A stretch of DNA of 40,920 nucleotides from an uncultured Clostridia bacterium (lineage in GTDB: Bacteria; Bacillota; Clostridia; Christensenellales; Borkfalkiaceae). A program made the position numbers and the translations under genes. Numbering within the stretch: position 1 is the first letter of the stretch; every line of letters begins with the position of its first letter. Positions 13,079 through 22,784 of this stretch are shown piece by piece. The notes below the pieces were generated by a model. That model saw nothing but the letters and a program-made list of their open reading frames with translations. It did no database searches and was not told where the DNA came from. The stretch spans positions 1 to 40,920 of the forward strand of contig CANRKK010000021.1 of the NCBI GenBank assembly GCA_947631195.1, given 5' to 3'.

Positions 13079-15595
13079 TTATCTCCTTATTTCCTGCATT
13101 ATTCTTGCTTCTACCCATTCACGAGTAGCTACTGTCTTATCGTTTGTATCAACAGGTTTCATATCGCCTCTTACTTGGGTATCAGGTACTATTGTTCCAC
13201 TTATACGTTTTATATTATCGCTATAAGCAACGTGGTCTATATACTTTCGTAACGGCCTTATATCGATAAGTTCTTCAATGCCTTTGTTAGATAGTTTTAC
13301 AAACCAAAGAGGGACTTGGAATTTACCCGTCTTAATGACCGATAGTGCGTCCTGTCTAAAGGTGTTAAGTAATACTTTATTACTGCCTTGATTATTCTTT
13401 GTCTTTATGCTTATTTTATTCGGTATTACGCTCCTGTCTATTTCGGCATAAATGGCTTGGTACTGTTCTACAGCAGGTGGGAAGAACGTTATTTCGCGGC
13501 CTTGACAATATCCTACGTAGCCGTAACCAAAGCACATACCACTGTCTATTCTTACAGTAGTAGTACCCGTCTTTATAGCGGCAAAGTTACTCCCTTCTAT
13601 GTCCAATACTCCACCAATATTCTGCGTTTCGCTATTAAAGCCTAACGCGAAATTACGGAATATAGCGACATTATCCGGTGTTATCTCATTTATCCTTGTA
13701 ACCTTTTCACCTATACCGCTTACAGAATTAGAATATTCTTCAGCTGGAAGAGTAGGGGTTGTTGAACTTTCCATATGCCCAATTCCACTAACTATTGTAT
13801 TATCAAATTCCATTGGGGGTGGTGGAGCATATATTTTATTGGTAAATTCAACTAAAATATGACCCCCTGTTGAGGCTGCTGGTAGAGTCCCGCGCCTTAT
13901 CCTATTAGCTGGGTCAACAGGACGAAATTGCATTGGATCCATTTCGGTTTCGGTAATTTGATAAGTACCGTTAGATAAGTCTCCATAATCAGATAGATTA
14001 TATGTTTGCGAACCACCGCCTTGAAGCCTAAATGTTGCTTTATGGTCAGGGTCTCTATTAGTGCCACCAATTTGATTCCATAATTCTAACATAAACTGAA
14101 ACCAATACGTATTATCAGTTACTTCGTTCCCTTCAGAGTCTAATAATGTTTTCTTTATCTCTAAAAGAAAATCGGGTGGTGGTATTATTGGTCTATCTTT
14201 ACGGTTAATAAATTCTACAACTGTTGTGCCTGTTTGTGTGATTTCACCCGTAATTGGATTAGAATCGGGAGTATAACCTTTTTCCTTTGCGGCTACTGCG
14301 TCCTCTCTTATAGAATATTTATCACCAATTTGACAATCGTATGTTGCTACTCCCCCTGTTTTAAGAGTAGCACTCTTTTCTGCACCCCCATTTATTGAGG
14401 TATAGAGTGTAAATGATGTCCCGTCATCTATCGAAGTTCCATCGTATTCTACCGTTCTTTTCTTTACTTGTAATTTAATTTCAGGTGGGACATAATCTGT
14501 TAATCTGTTTGTTATGGTAAATTTATATACATTGCCGTTGGCAGCATTTAATTGATATTGGCTTGATGATATATTGCTCGGACTTCCAAAGGAATAAGTA
14601 CCGTCAGATAGTATTACACCCTTTGCTAACTCCACTTTAGACATTTCATACTTTGCGCTCGATGTTGTAGGTTCTGATATAGTTACTAAATAGAAAGCAG
14701 CACTTCTTTCATCAATAATTGTCGTTGACTCAGATGTTGCAAGAGAATATTTTTCATCAAATACATAACTTCTACCCCCGCTTGCATAACCGTATAAATT
14801 TATATCAAATTTAAACCCTGCGCCTAATTCACTATCTACAACCTCTTGCGATACTGCAGCTCCATTGCTTGCTACTACTTTTTTCTCTAAAACTATATCT
14901 ATTCCGGGTATTGCTTGCCCCGCCCACGGGTCAGACTCATAATATTTAACGCCTGAATTACTGTTGTTCGCATCGCAATTAGCTAAGAATACGCAGAAAT
15001 TAGCATAATGTATTGAATTTTTGGCATCGGTGGTTAGTAAATAATCATTACTAGTGGTATAGTTAGTGCAATCTAATTCTAAATCAGCTGGAATATATAT
15101 ATATTTATAACGTTCTCCTAACAAATCAAGTTTGTATTCTGGATTTACCCTGCCGTTTTCATCGAATGATACATATTTCGCTATCTTACGACCAGAAGCC
15201 AAGGCGTAGTATACACTAAATTCAGCATTAGCATAACTAGATATATAATAATAGTTGAATCCTCTAAAATTTTCCACAGATCTCAAATATACATTTTTAA
15301 GATAATTAGAATAATAAAATTGAATAAGAGATTTAGGAATATACCCTACAGCCTCTCCATCAGGCCTGCTGCTTATAGTAAGATGATTAGCGCTATAAAT
15401 TCTATATAAACTACTAATATAACTTTCATTAGTCCTAGTGCCAATAGGACTAATAGAATAAGGAAATTCATAATATCCTGCTCTTAATGTTACTATTCCC
15501 CCATTACCGGTAGTCCTAATTTGTCTAATAAAACTTGCATTAGAAAATTTATTTTTAATTGTATCCCAAGACATTGTGTTTGAACTAAATGCCAT
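13079..15595 (-). CDS. large baseplate/tail protein with three Cna-B-like domains, 838 aa
   Basis: Residues 1-225 are a Tyr/Ser-rich domain of unknown fold. Three Cna-B/SpaA-like beta domains follow at about 232-364, 372-466 and 476-588. Each begins with a Lys pair (VLEKKV, LQVKKR, LEIKKT) and ends with Asn (TITNRL, EFINRK, EFTNKI); Glu in SIRED and ITETE are candidate catalytic acids. Such Lys-Asn pairs form isopeptide bonds in surface adhesins. Residues 640-838 form a phage appendage domain with FFPPAVEQYQAIYAEID. Probably a protease-resistant extension of the tail tip for binding the host surface. Confidence 0.75.
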   Translation of the reverse strand: MAFSSNTMSWDTIKNKFSNASFIRQIRTTGNGGIVTLRAGYYEFPYSISPIGTRTNESYISSLYRIYSANHLTISSRPDGEAVGYIPKSLIQFYYSNYLKNVYLRSVENFRGFNYYYISSYANAEFSVYYALASGRKIAKYVSFDENGRVNPEYKLDLLGERYKYIYIPADLELDCTNYTTSNDYLLTTDAKNSIHYANFCVFLANCDANNSNSGVKYYESDPWAGQAIPGIDIVLEKKVVASNGAAVSQEVVDSELGAGFKFDINLYGYASGGRSYVFDEKYSLATSESTTIIDERSAAFYLVTISEPTTSSAKYEMSKVELAKGVILSDGTYSFGSPSNISSSQYQLNAANGNVYKFTITNRLTDYVPPEIKLQVKKRTVEYDGTSIDDGTSFTLYTSINGGAEKSATLKTGGVATYDCQIGDKYSIREDAVAAKEKGYTPDSNPITGEITQTGTTVVEFINRKDRPIIPPPDFLLEIKKTLLDSEGNEVTDNTYWFQFMLELWNQIGGTNRDPDHKATFRLQGGGSQTYNLSDYGDLSNGTYQITETEMDPMQFRPVDPANRIRRGTLPAASTGGHILVEFTNKIYAPPPPMEFDNTIVSGIGHMESSTTPTLPAEEYSNSVSGIGEKVTRINEITPDNVAIFRNFALGFNSETQNIGGVLDIEGSNFAAIKTGTTTVRIDSGMCFGYGYVGYCQGREITFFPPAVEQYQAIYAEIDRSVIPNKISIKTKNNQGSNKVLLNTFRQDALSVIKTGKFQVPLWFVKLSNKGIEELIDIRPLRKYIDHVAYSDNIKRISGTIVPDTQVRGDMKPVDTNDKTVATREWVEARIMQEIRR

Positions 15596-15597
15596 AC

Positions 15598-17856
15598 TTA
15601 TTTACCCCCTTGATTAAATAACTCGGTATATCTTTGTTTCCTATTTCGTATAGCGATAATATCAGTATATTTTTGCCTACCTAAGCCAAATAACAAAGTT
15701 ATCCACTTCTCGCTACTATCGTACTTCTTGCCTGTGAATACGCTATCAATCGTGCCGTTAGAATTGATTATCTTGTATTGGTCACCGAACTGCGCATATT
15801 GGAAGTCAAACATCTTGCTATCAGCGTTTATTCGTATCTCTACGGCTTGATTGAACTTAGACGGTATAAGTTTTGCCTTAGCTGTTTCTTCAGGCGTAGT
15901 GTCACCGCTGCCCTCGTCAGATGTATTGTAAGAAGCAATTACCTTTTTCGCGGGCAATACTCGTATGCCTATCTCGCTGTCGTTTATTTTTTTGCTTATA
16001 ACGTATTCGCCGTTATTATCGTATAAATAGTAAATAGCTGGCTCTGTAAAGCCGCTGTATTTCATATACCCGCCCTCATTGAGTTGCACTAACTGCTCAT
16101 AGTCTTGAGCATTGTAGGTCTTGTCGGGAATGCAAATGCGAATATACTTTACAAGCTTTGCAATACGCTCTTCGGCTTCTTCTTCTGTTTCAAGTCTCTT
16201 ATTACCGTCAGCGTCTGTTACTTCTTGCAAGATGAGTTGTGCGACCTTTTCACCGTTCTCATTTTCTATTTCCTTAGCATATTTGCTGTTTATTACAGTA
16301 CGAGCTTGTATCAAGCCTAAAGCCGTAAAATTAATAGAAAACGCCTTATCTCCGCTTTTATTAGTATATTGTTCATCTGTTATTTGTTTGGCTGCCTCTG
16401 TACTTATTATAATGCCACTTTGTAATATCCTATAAGGGAAACCCGCGATTCTTGTCTTATCTTTATCGTAGCACCATATCCAACGTCTGTAATTGTCGTA
16501 AGGGTGCCAAAAAGACAAAGTATATGGTTGCCACTTATCATTGCCCCTTTCCTTATAAGTGGCTGTAATTCGCACGTAGTCGCTTAAAGTATAAGCCCCC
16601 TCATCATTGCCCGAAAAGGTATTATTTGAGCCGTCAAGGCGCGTGCTGGCTGTCATAGTAGCAGGATTGAGCAAGTTTCCCTCGCTCTCCATTAAAACCT
16701 GTTTACTTTCGCTATCTATTACATAGCAAACCGTTGCGTCCGGTATTGCTCTTTCGGTATAAGTTATTTTTTGCAAAGCAACATTATCCTTTATAATGCC
16801 GCCCGCGTTTGTTATAGCAGAGAATGTAACAATATACCTTGGCTGCCTATTAGCCAATCTCTCTTTTGAAGTATCAAAGTCTATCTGCCAACTTAATACA
16901 AGGTTGTACTTCTCGAATAAGTCAGTAAGCCAATCCACTAAGTTTATGCTATCTTCTTTCCACGTCCATAGCATACGAGGATTGCCGTCTTTATCCACAA
17001 CATCACCGTTTGCTTCAAATGCAAGTGGCAAGATTGAAAACGGATCAACGTATTCCTCTTTCATATACTTATTTGTAAAGTACGTTTCAAGCAATCTTAT
17101 AACATCATCTACACCGAATGCCCTCGCTACCTCTATCTCTTCTTCCCCACTTTCCGTAACAAATTCCGCAGCTAAAGGATTAGGTATATTATCATTAAAA
17201 AGCTCTTTGTCGCTACGATATGAAATAGTCAATGCAACGGGGTCTATTGCCGTTATAACGCCCTTATGGTACGCTCCGCTGTTTTCTATCAAGCCGATTA
17301 TATCGCCCGTTGTAACATTGCTTAAATACTCTACATCGGTAGGACGCGGAGCAACTATCTTTCGATTGCTATTGAATAGCTCTTCTGCACTTCCAAATTC
17401 TGATAATCGATATAAATTATTCGTAACCTCACTACCGTACGGCATACTATATAGATTGTTACTATAGTAATACGTTATACCGTTTACAGTAAATGTACGA
17501 TCATCTTCTTTAGTTGCCGAAGCATAGAAATGCGTATCATCATAGTCAGTATAGTATTCTACTGCCTTCGGATTAGTAGACACTAAAAGAATATTAAGCC
17601 AATCGCCCTCGCTATTGGTATAATGTATTAAGCCCCAATAAGCAGTGGAATCCGTTGCATAGCAATAGTAATTCCTACCGTTTATTGTAACTATCCTTTT
17701 TGCTTCTACATTTTCCGAAGCAAGGGTAGACTTAGGCTTAACAATCTTGATAGTAGAGTTATTATTGACAATGTAATCATCGTCAATCTTATAACTTGCT
17801 ACGTAACCGCCAGCCTTATATTCAAGTGTCTGTCTGTTTAGAATACGATATTGCAT
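15598..17856 (-). CDS. tail hub / tail-associated protein, 752 aa
   Basis: Encoded directly after the distal tail protein, with 1-nt overlap, where siphophages of Firmicutes place the Tal or baseplate hub protein. N-terminal LNRQTLEYKAGGYVASYKI and a DIIGLIENSGAYHKGVITAID segment fit a hub-type beta barrel. The C-terminal part has SKMFDFQYAQFGDQYKIINSN. I cannot see a peptidase or lysozyme motif, although such domains often occur here. Role: closes the tail tube and links to the fibres. Confidence 0.7.
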   Translation of the reverse strand: MQYRILNRQTLEYKAGGYVASYKIDDDYIVNNNSTIKIVKPKSTLASENVEAKRIVTINGRNYYCYATDSTAYWGLIHYTNSEGDWLNILLVSTNPKAVEYYTDYDDTHFYASATKEDDRTFTVNGITYYYSNNLYSMPYGSEVTNNLYRLSEFGSAEELFNSNRKIVAPRPTDVEYLSNVTTGDIIGLIENSGAYHKGVITAIDPVALTISYRSDKELFNDNIPNPLAAEFVTESGEEEIEVARAFGVDDVIRLLETYFTNKYMKEEYVDPFSILPLAFEANGDVVDKDGNPRMLWTWKEDSINLVDWLTDLFEKYNLVLSWQIDFDTSKERLANRQPRYIVTFSAITNAGGIIKDNVALQKITYTERAIPDATVCYVIDSESKQVLMESEGNLLNPATMTASTRLDGSNNTFSGNDEGAYTLSDYVRITATYKERGNDKWQPYTLSFWHPYDNYRRWIWCYDKDKTRIAGFPYRILQSGIIISTEAAKQITDEQYTNKSGDKAFSINFTALGLIQARTVINSKYAKEIENENGEKVAQLILQEVTDADGNKRLETEEEAEERIAKLVKYIRICIPDKTYNAQDYEQLVQLNEGGYMKYSGFTEPAIYYLYDNNGEYVISKKINDSEIGIRVLPAKKVIASYNTSDEGSGDTTPEETAKAKLIPSKFNQAVEIRINADSKMFDFQYAQFGDQYKIINSNGTIDSVFTGKKYDSSEKWITLLFGLGRQKYTDIIAIRNRKQRYTELFNQGGK

Positions 17857-18809
17857 TATATCAATTCCTTCTGCTCTTGGAAATATACTTCTATATCAGC
17901 GTCTTGCGTCAAATAGAATACTAATCTATTGCTTCCGTGTTTTATTCTTATGAAGTTTATATAGTCAAATGACGGCTCTTGCCAATTCACTACCGATTGA
18001 CTTGTTCCGTCCGGATATATAACCTTTGCTTCCTGCGTAGTGGCATTGCTGTCTACGTACAAAGTATAGTTTTCTTGCAAGGTTACTTGTACGTTACTAT
18101 CGGTAAAGTACCAAGCCGATCGCTGTACTGTTTCTTGCTCTATACCGTAAGCGTCAATGAATTTATTCTCAATAAACCATTCAACCTTATTCATAGCTGC
18201 ATTAGATTTATTTGTTATTTTTATAACGCAGCCCGACTCCCTCCCGTCATTCGGTATATCTATGCTATATACGTTTCTGCCGCCGTAAGTGTATTCGTAA
18301 GTATACGGATATACAAGAGCTTCGCCTACGTCCTTTTTTATATCTGTTGCAAGGCTATAATATATATCCCTTTTCCAAACGTCACTTTGAGTAGTGAATG
18401 TTGCGGAGCAATCATACCAACCAAACTCGTTCTTTTCCGTCTTTTCTACTTGCGATATAACAACGGGTTTATGATATATAGACGATAAAGCGTCGTAAGG
18501 CTCAAACTCTCCGTCGGGCGAATAGTACAACTCAAATTGCCGTCTAAAATCGCCTATATAGGCTTGAAAGGCTTGTAAGTGTTTGCCACCGTTAAAATAC
18601 AAAATGCCCGTTATAGACTTGTTTGCGCTTGATATAGCGGATATAAAGTAGTCTACTTCGACCTGTTCCTGTGTTACATTTTGTTGATAGCCCATTCCCT
18701 TTATCCCCAAAAAGGCGCAACCTTGTTGTTCGGAATCATAAGGGTTATCGGGAAGCAAGTCCCATATCTCCTTTGTTTCAGGATTTTGCAACCACATTCT
18801 TCTTTTCAT
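17856..18809 (-). CDS. distal tail protein (Dit-like), 317 aa
   Basis: Length, position after the tape measure and motifs such as GIKGMGYQQNVTQEQVEVDY, then ITGILYFNGGKHLQAFQAYI fit the phage distal tail family. The N-terminal half would form the ring at the tail end; the C-terminal half (QVTLQENYTLYVDSNATT) resembles the galectin-like domain. It overlaps the tape measure gene by 4 nt and the hub gene by 1 nt. It connects the tail tube to the baseplate. Confidence 0.8.
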   Translation of the reverse strand: MKRRMWLQNPETKEIWDLLPDNPYDSEQQGCAFLGIKGMGYQQNVTQEQVEVDYFISAISSANKSITGILYFNGGKHLQAFQAYIGDFRRQFELYYSPDGEFEPYDALSSIYHKPVVISQVEKTEKNEFGWYDCSATFTTQSDVWKRDIYYSLATDIKKDVGEALVYPYTYEYTYGGRNVYSIDIPNDGRESGCVIKITNKSNAAMNKVEWFIENKFIDAYGIEQETVQRSAWYFTDSNVQVTLQENYTLYVDSNATTQEAKVIYPDGTSQSVVNWQEPSFDYINFIRIKHGSNRLVFYLTQDADIEVYFQEQKELI

Positions 18810-20548
18810 TTTACTAAGTCTCCCATTGTTCTTTGGAGTTCGTCTATTGTAAGCTGTGCTACATTCATAGCCGCCTCGTCACTTATTGCCGTATCGCCGT
18901 GACCATACATATCCACGTTGACATTTATACTACGCTCGGACATTGATGTTGTTACGCTTTCGACATTTGCTCCATAATCCGAGCCTGCACCCTCTAAATC
19001 TTGTAAAGCCTTATTTAATTCTTCCGTGGATTTTTTTGCCTCATCTGCTGCCGAAGCCGCCGACAAAAAGCCAGCTGCCAAAGAAACCACTATGCCTACA
19101 CCGCCTGTTACTATTGAACCTACGGCTATTTTAGTAGCGTTTGCCTGTGTCTCAAGTTGTTTTAGTTCGTTTTTCTCCATTGCAGTTGCTGCTTGCATTT
19201 TAGCAAAACCAATAATCCATTTTGGCACTACAGATATTAAAAGCAACAATATAACAAAAAGTGTCTGTCCGCCTTTCCCTAATCCGCTAAAACCCTTTGC
19301 TACAAATGATATAAACTTCGATAAGTTCTTTAATAAATCGCCTAAGGCTTCAAAAGCAGGAGCAAGAGCAACTGTTATTTCTGCTGCAGCTACCGACATA
19401 GTGCTTTTAGCCTCGCCCAAAGCAAAAGTCATCTCTGTGAGTTTTTCGGCGTTTTCTTGCGTTACAACCGCATAATTCGACGCTTTTTCTTTTAATGCGT
19501 CAAGGTCAAACCCCTCTTTTTCAAACATTTGTGCTATTGCTACGCCCTCGTCACCTAACAATGTACGAGCCGCAGAAAGCCTTGCCGTAGCGTCGGTCAT
19601 TTCGCCAAACCTATCTATTATTGCTTCAAATTGCTGTGTTGTATCTAAGCCTGATAGATCTTGATAAGATAATCCTATATTGGCTAACGCTCTTTTATAT
19701 TCTACGCCTCTGCCTGCTCCAATACTTGCAAAACCTTCTACTATTCTTTTAAGAGAAGCAGTAAACAAGTCATTTTGACCAGTAGCAAGCTCTAACGTTC
19801 TATTCCACCTTTGAATATCCTCTGCATTAGAATTATAGCGAACCGATAAATTATAAAGCTCTCTGCCTTGTTCTAACGCCGATTGAGTTAGTCTAACCAA
19901 ATCACGCCCTACGCTCAATATTACGGTTTCTACTTTTGCAAATGTACTGCGCATTTTATCTAACCGCTTTATATAGGCTTCAGTGGCTTTTTCCGTTTCT
20001 TCTAATTGTTTCTTATGTTGTTCTTCTGCTTCTTTTTGTAACCTTGTTGCTCTTGCTGCGGCTTCTCTTTTTAATCTTGCCCTTTCTGTCTCTTTCGCAT
20101 TTTGACGAGTTGCAGCTTCTTCTTCTCTTAAAGTATTAACTTGTTCTTTTCTATTCCGTGCCTCTGCTTTTAATTTTACTAAAGAATTTGTAAGATTATT
20201 TACAGTGCTAACTATTCTTTTTAATGTGTTTTCAGAATTAGTTAAAGTTTCGGATTCTTCAGCAGTTAATCCTGTCGTCTTTTGTTTTTGAGTAAGTTCG
20301 TCTATAGCAGCTTGAGTTGTCTTTTGCAACTCTTCAAATTGTTTTAATGCGTATGCAGTATCTCCTATCTGCTTGGTTAATGCTTTCCATTTCCCCGCCG
20401 CTAAATCTACATTTTTAGGATCCCAACGCAATTGAACGCCAACATTCTTAACTTCAGCGGCGGCCTGCGCAGCTGTCGCTTTCAGTGTTTTTATTTTATC
20501 GTTTATTTCGTCTAAATCTATAGTTGCGACAACTCCGGTATCTGCCAT
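18806..20548 (-). CDS. tail tape measure protein, 580 aa
   Basis: Long helical protein. Residues 1-200 are Ala/Lys/Glu-rich coiled coil (KRLDKMRSTFAKVE). The central part has tape-measure motifs (YKRALANIGLSYQDLSGL, then ARLSAARTLLGDEGVAIAQM). Two hydrophobic segments (about 430-450, LFVILLLLISVVP; about 470-495, GVGIVVSLAAGFLSAA) would help DNA ejection across the membrane. At 580 aa it is short; by the usual rule of about 0.15 nm per residue the tail would be roughly 85-90 nm. Its place upstream of Dit supports the call. Confidence 0.9.
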   Translation of the reverse strand: MADTGVVATIDLDEINDKIKTLKATAAQAAAEVKNVGVQLRWDPKNVDLAAGKWKALTKQIGDTAYALKQFEELQKTTQAAIDELTQKQKTTGLTAEESETLTNSENTLKRIVSTVNNLTNSLVKLKAEARNRKEQVNTLREEEAATRQNAKETERARLKREAAARATRLQKEAEEQHKKQLEETEKATEAYIKRLDKMRSTFAKVETVILSVGRDLVRLTQSALEQGRELYNLSVRYNSNAEDIQRWNRTLELATGQNDLFTASLKRIVEGFASIGAGRGVEYKRALANIGLSYQDLSGLDTTQQFEAIIDRFGEMTDATARLSAARTLLGDEGVAIAQMFEKEGFDLDALKEKASNYAVVTQENAEKLTEMTFALGEAKSTMSVAAAEITVALAPAFEALGDLLKNLSKFISFVAKGFSGLGKGGQTLFVILLLLISVVPKWIIGFAKMQAATAMEKNELKQLETQANATKIAVGSIVTGGVGIVVSLAAGFLSAASAADEAKKSTEELNKALQDLEGAGSDYGANVESVTTSMSERSINVNVDMYGHGDTAISDEAAMNVAQLTIDELQRTMGDLVK

Positions 20549-20551
20549 TTT

Positions 20552-21037
20552 TTATCTCCCTTTTAACTTATTTACTTCTTTATGGAATTTTCTGTTCCTC
20601 GCACCTTTCCAACCCCTAAATCGTCGCCAAGCATTAGCTATAAAATACGTACCCGCTATACCGTCGTGTCCATAATTTATAATATAAGCAAGGTCGTGAT
20701 AAGTCGCTGGACGGAGCGAAAAGTTTCTTTTCCCAGCCGCTCTCTTTTTTTTGCGTCCCCATTCACTGCCCCATTTTTTATCTACTATTTCACTTGTCCA
20801 ATCAGTACGCCTAACATATACTTTGCCTTTTGCATATATAGGAGGATATGGCACTCTTTTATCTGCTAAAGTTTTACCGCCTTTTTGGTCTAATTCTCTT
20901 TCCATTCTATCAAAATATTTATTGACAGTATCTATGGTAATTCTTTCATAAAGGTCTTTTATTTCATCTGGCAACAAATTAAGAGTATTGGCAATATCTA
21001 CAAATACACTTGTTTTTGATTCTACTTTTTTTGCCAT
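20552..21037 (-). CDS. HK97 gp10-like neck/tail completion protein, 161 aa
   Basis: N-terminal helices (LLPDEIKDLYERITIDTVNK), a basic middle and YHDLAYIINYGHDGIAGTYF fit the gp10-like family, whose members normally sit between the connector and major tail protein genes. Here the gene lies between the tail-assembly chaperone and the tape measure, an unusual place. Start follows TAGGAGGGGAT. If the assignment is right, its product helps join head and tail; the alternative is a tail-specific protein with similar fold. Confidence 0.65.
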   Translation of the reverse strand: MAKKVESKTSVFVDIANTLNLLPDEIKDLYERITIDTVNKYFDRMERELDQKGGKTLADKRVPYPPIYAKGKVYVRRTDWTSEIVDKKWGSEWGRKKKRAAGKRNFSLRPATYHDLAYIINYGHDGIAGTYFIANAWRRFRGWKGARNRKFHKEVNKLKGR

Positions 21038-21045
21038 ATCCCCTC

Positions 21046-21692
21046 CTACAATACACTACCAAGTGAACTTAACGGAACAGCTTCTTGCATATCCGTTTTA
21101 GCCTTGCCACTCATTACACTTGCCGCATAAGAATTTACGTCAAGCAAGGTATGCAACGCCATATCATCAATATCAACGTGCATACCTATTTGACAAGCTC
21201 CGTAAATAAGCATAGACGTAAAATCAGTAAGTTTAGTATTTCTAAACTGCGAATTGCTACTCTTTACACTACTTATTTTTTTTTAAGTCCAAACGTGATA
21301 AGTTGCATTATATCACTCATAAACTCGCCGTCCATAAGAATACTCATCGGCAAGCTATCAAGCACTTCCTCAAAGTCAAGGTTTTCATTACGACGCGCCG
21401 TGCAAATCATAGCGGCGAGCAACTGCGCATAAAAGGTTATAGTCGGTGTCATATTCGCCATAACGTCTAAATCGCTATCGGCTATATCTGCTACCGTACT
21501 ATCAGCCGTTATGTTAGTTTGTCCCGCTGCCTTAGCTATGTTTGCCATATCTGCAAGCAAATCCGTGCCGACGTAATTCTTATAGATTTTAAGCGTAAGG
21601 AACGAGCATTTGAAAGTCAAGGTCTTTTCGACTTCTTGCCCGTTTTCGTCTACTTCCTTATAGGTGTACTTTTTAATCATTCCGTAATCCAT
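21046..21692 (-). CDS. tail assembly chaperone fusion through -1 frameshift, 215 aa
   Basis: At 21276-21284 the message reads CTT AAA AAA AAA TAA. Slipping back one base avoids the stop and opens 77 codons to TAG at 21046-21048, adding 76 residues (ISSVKSSNSQFRNTKL, then IGMHVDIDDMALHTLLDV). No independent start site or ribosome binding site is obvious for this downstream frame, and the next gene's site follows immediately. This G/GT-type frameshift is a conserved feature of siphophage tails. Confidence 0.85.
21273..21692 (-). CDS. tail assembly chaperone, zero-frame product, 139 aa
   Basis: Located between the major tail protein and the tape measure, as expected of gpG-like chaperones. Contains YKEVDENGQEVEKTLTFKCS, then a helical region, and ends FGLKKK at an A9 run. 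The protein should bind the tape measure and recruit tail tube subunits. A fraction of ribosomes probably slip at the A9 run to make the longer product given separately. Confidence 0.85.
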   Translation of the reverse strand: MDYGMIKKYTYKEVDENGQEVEKTLTFKCSFLTLKIYKNYVGTDLLADMANIAKAAGQTNITADSTVADIADSDLDVMANMTPTITFYAQLLAAMICTARRNENLDFEEVLDSLPMSILMDGEFMSDIMQLITFGLKKK

Positions 21693-21705
21693 AGTACACC
21701 TCTAA

Positions 21706-22344
21706 TTAAACAGTCTTAAAGGACGGTATATACATCTTGTAATCCGTACCTTCGCCACCTTTGCCTATAAGATAATTAAAGTTCTCTGAATCTGTTGCGC
21801 TGTTTACGCAAGCATAAGTGATTTTATGCTCTTTGTCATCATCAGCAGTAAGTATTCTCGGGTTTGCCGTAAACGAAAGTTCAAAGGGACGGATAGTCGT
21901 ATCATCTTCGGCAATAGTCGTAGTAGTTATGTTTGGCAAAGAGAATGTAGCATTATAGAATACGTGTGCGTTTTCGCTCTGCGTATCTATTCCCTCATCA
22001 CTTATATTATGCTCGGTGTTAAGGAATACAAAGCCGATCTGCTTTGCCGTATTCTCGCCGTAAACTATTGCTCCCTTTTGGTCGGTTATAGCCCCCAAGA
22101 ACGCCTTATAGTCATCTGCCGAAAGCCCTACAAAAGTTATAGTACCTTCTATTGTGACCGGCGAACGCCTTATAAGATAAGCTATATCGTCGTCAGCCGC
22201 CGTTTTGCTCTCTGTTTGACTTACGGTACCTTCGAGAGAAATCAAGCCTCTAATAGCCGTTGCGCTCGTTGCGTAGCCATCGCCCGAAAACTCGTAAATC
22301 AAGAATCCTTTGTTACCTTCTTGGTATATTTTAGTATCTGCCAT
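21706..22344 (-). CDS. major tail protein, phi13-like family, 212 aa
   Basis: The sequence GFLIYEFSGDGYATSATAIR, LEGTVSQTESKTAADDD, then TIEGTITFVGLSADDYKAFL matches the phi13-type tail tube protein pattern, as does the beta-rich ending with RPFELSFTANPR. The gene follows the tail-terminator-like gene and precedes the chaperone. It should form stacked hexamer rings around the tape measure. Strong GGAG site before the start. Confidence 0.85.
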   Translation of the reverse strand: MADTKIYQEGNKGFLIYEFSGDGYATSATAIRGLISLEGTVSQTESKTAADDDIAYLIRRSPVTIEGTITFVGLSADDYKAFLGAITDQKGAIVYGENTAKQIGFVFLNTEHNISDEGIDTQSENAHVFYNATFSLPNITTTTIAEDDTTIRPFELSFTANPRILTADDDKEHKITYACVNSATDSENFNYLIGKGGEGTDYKMYIPSFKTV

Positions 22345-22358
22345 TTTTATTTACTCCT

Positions 22359-22784
22359 TTACATTATTACTCTTTTTTCTGCTTCAAAATTGCAGTAGTA
22401 GACGGGTGCGTTTTCATCAATACTTGTATCAATGCCCTCGCCCTCAAAATTAAAAATGAAGCCGAGTTCACAGCATTCCCTCTCAATAGCATTTGCTAAA
22501 TCTTGAAAGTTTGCATTTGAGAACCCACTTCTTGTATAAAGCTGTCCGTTTATAAATACTTGCCTACGGAAAGATTTATTATCTGCCGCTTCAAGTTCGA
22601 GATTATCGGTAACGGTATATAAGAAGAATAAGTCCTCTACCATTCCCGAACTCTCTACCCTACCGCGCCAATACTTAGGTTTTTCAGGGTCAGTCCCTGT
22701 CCACCTTTGCATACCCGCATTCCGTAATGCAAGCTCAAAAGAGGCAACGACATTTTCCCTTAATTGAAACTTCGTATTACTCAT
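22359..22784 (-). CDS. putative tail terminator / neck protein, 141 aa
   Basis: The longer frame begins at a GTG at 22799, but ATG 22784 has GGAG about 9 nt upstream and overlaps the preceding gene, so it is preferred. The protein is mixed alpha/beta: FELALRNAGMQRW, LFFLYTVTDNLELEA, then FQDLANAIERECCELGFIF. Position between the head-closure protein and the major tail protein suggests the tail terminator or tail-completion role. The family itself is not certain from sequence. Confidence 0.65.
   Translation of the reverse strand: MSNTKFQLRENVVASFELALRNAGMQRWTGTDPEKPKYWRGRVESSGMVEDLFFLYTVTDNLELEAADNKSFRRQVFINGQLYTRSGFSNANFQDLANAIERECCELGFIFNFEGEGIDTSIDENAPVYYCNFEAEKRVIM

Noticed and set aside
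7630-15595. Diversity-generating retroelement acting on a fibre gene
   Set aside because: No reverse transcriptase gene and no template/variable repeat pair is visible in the window.
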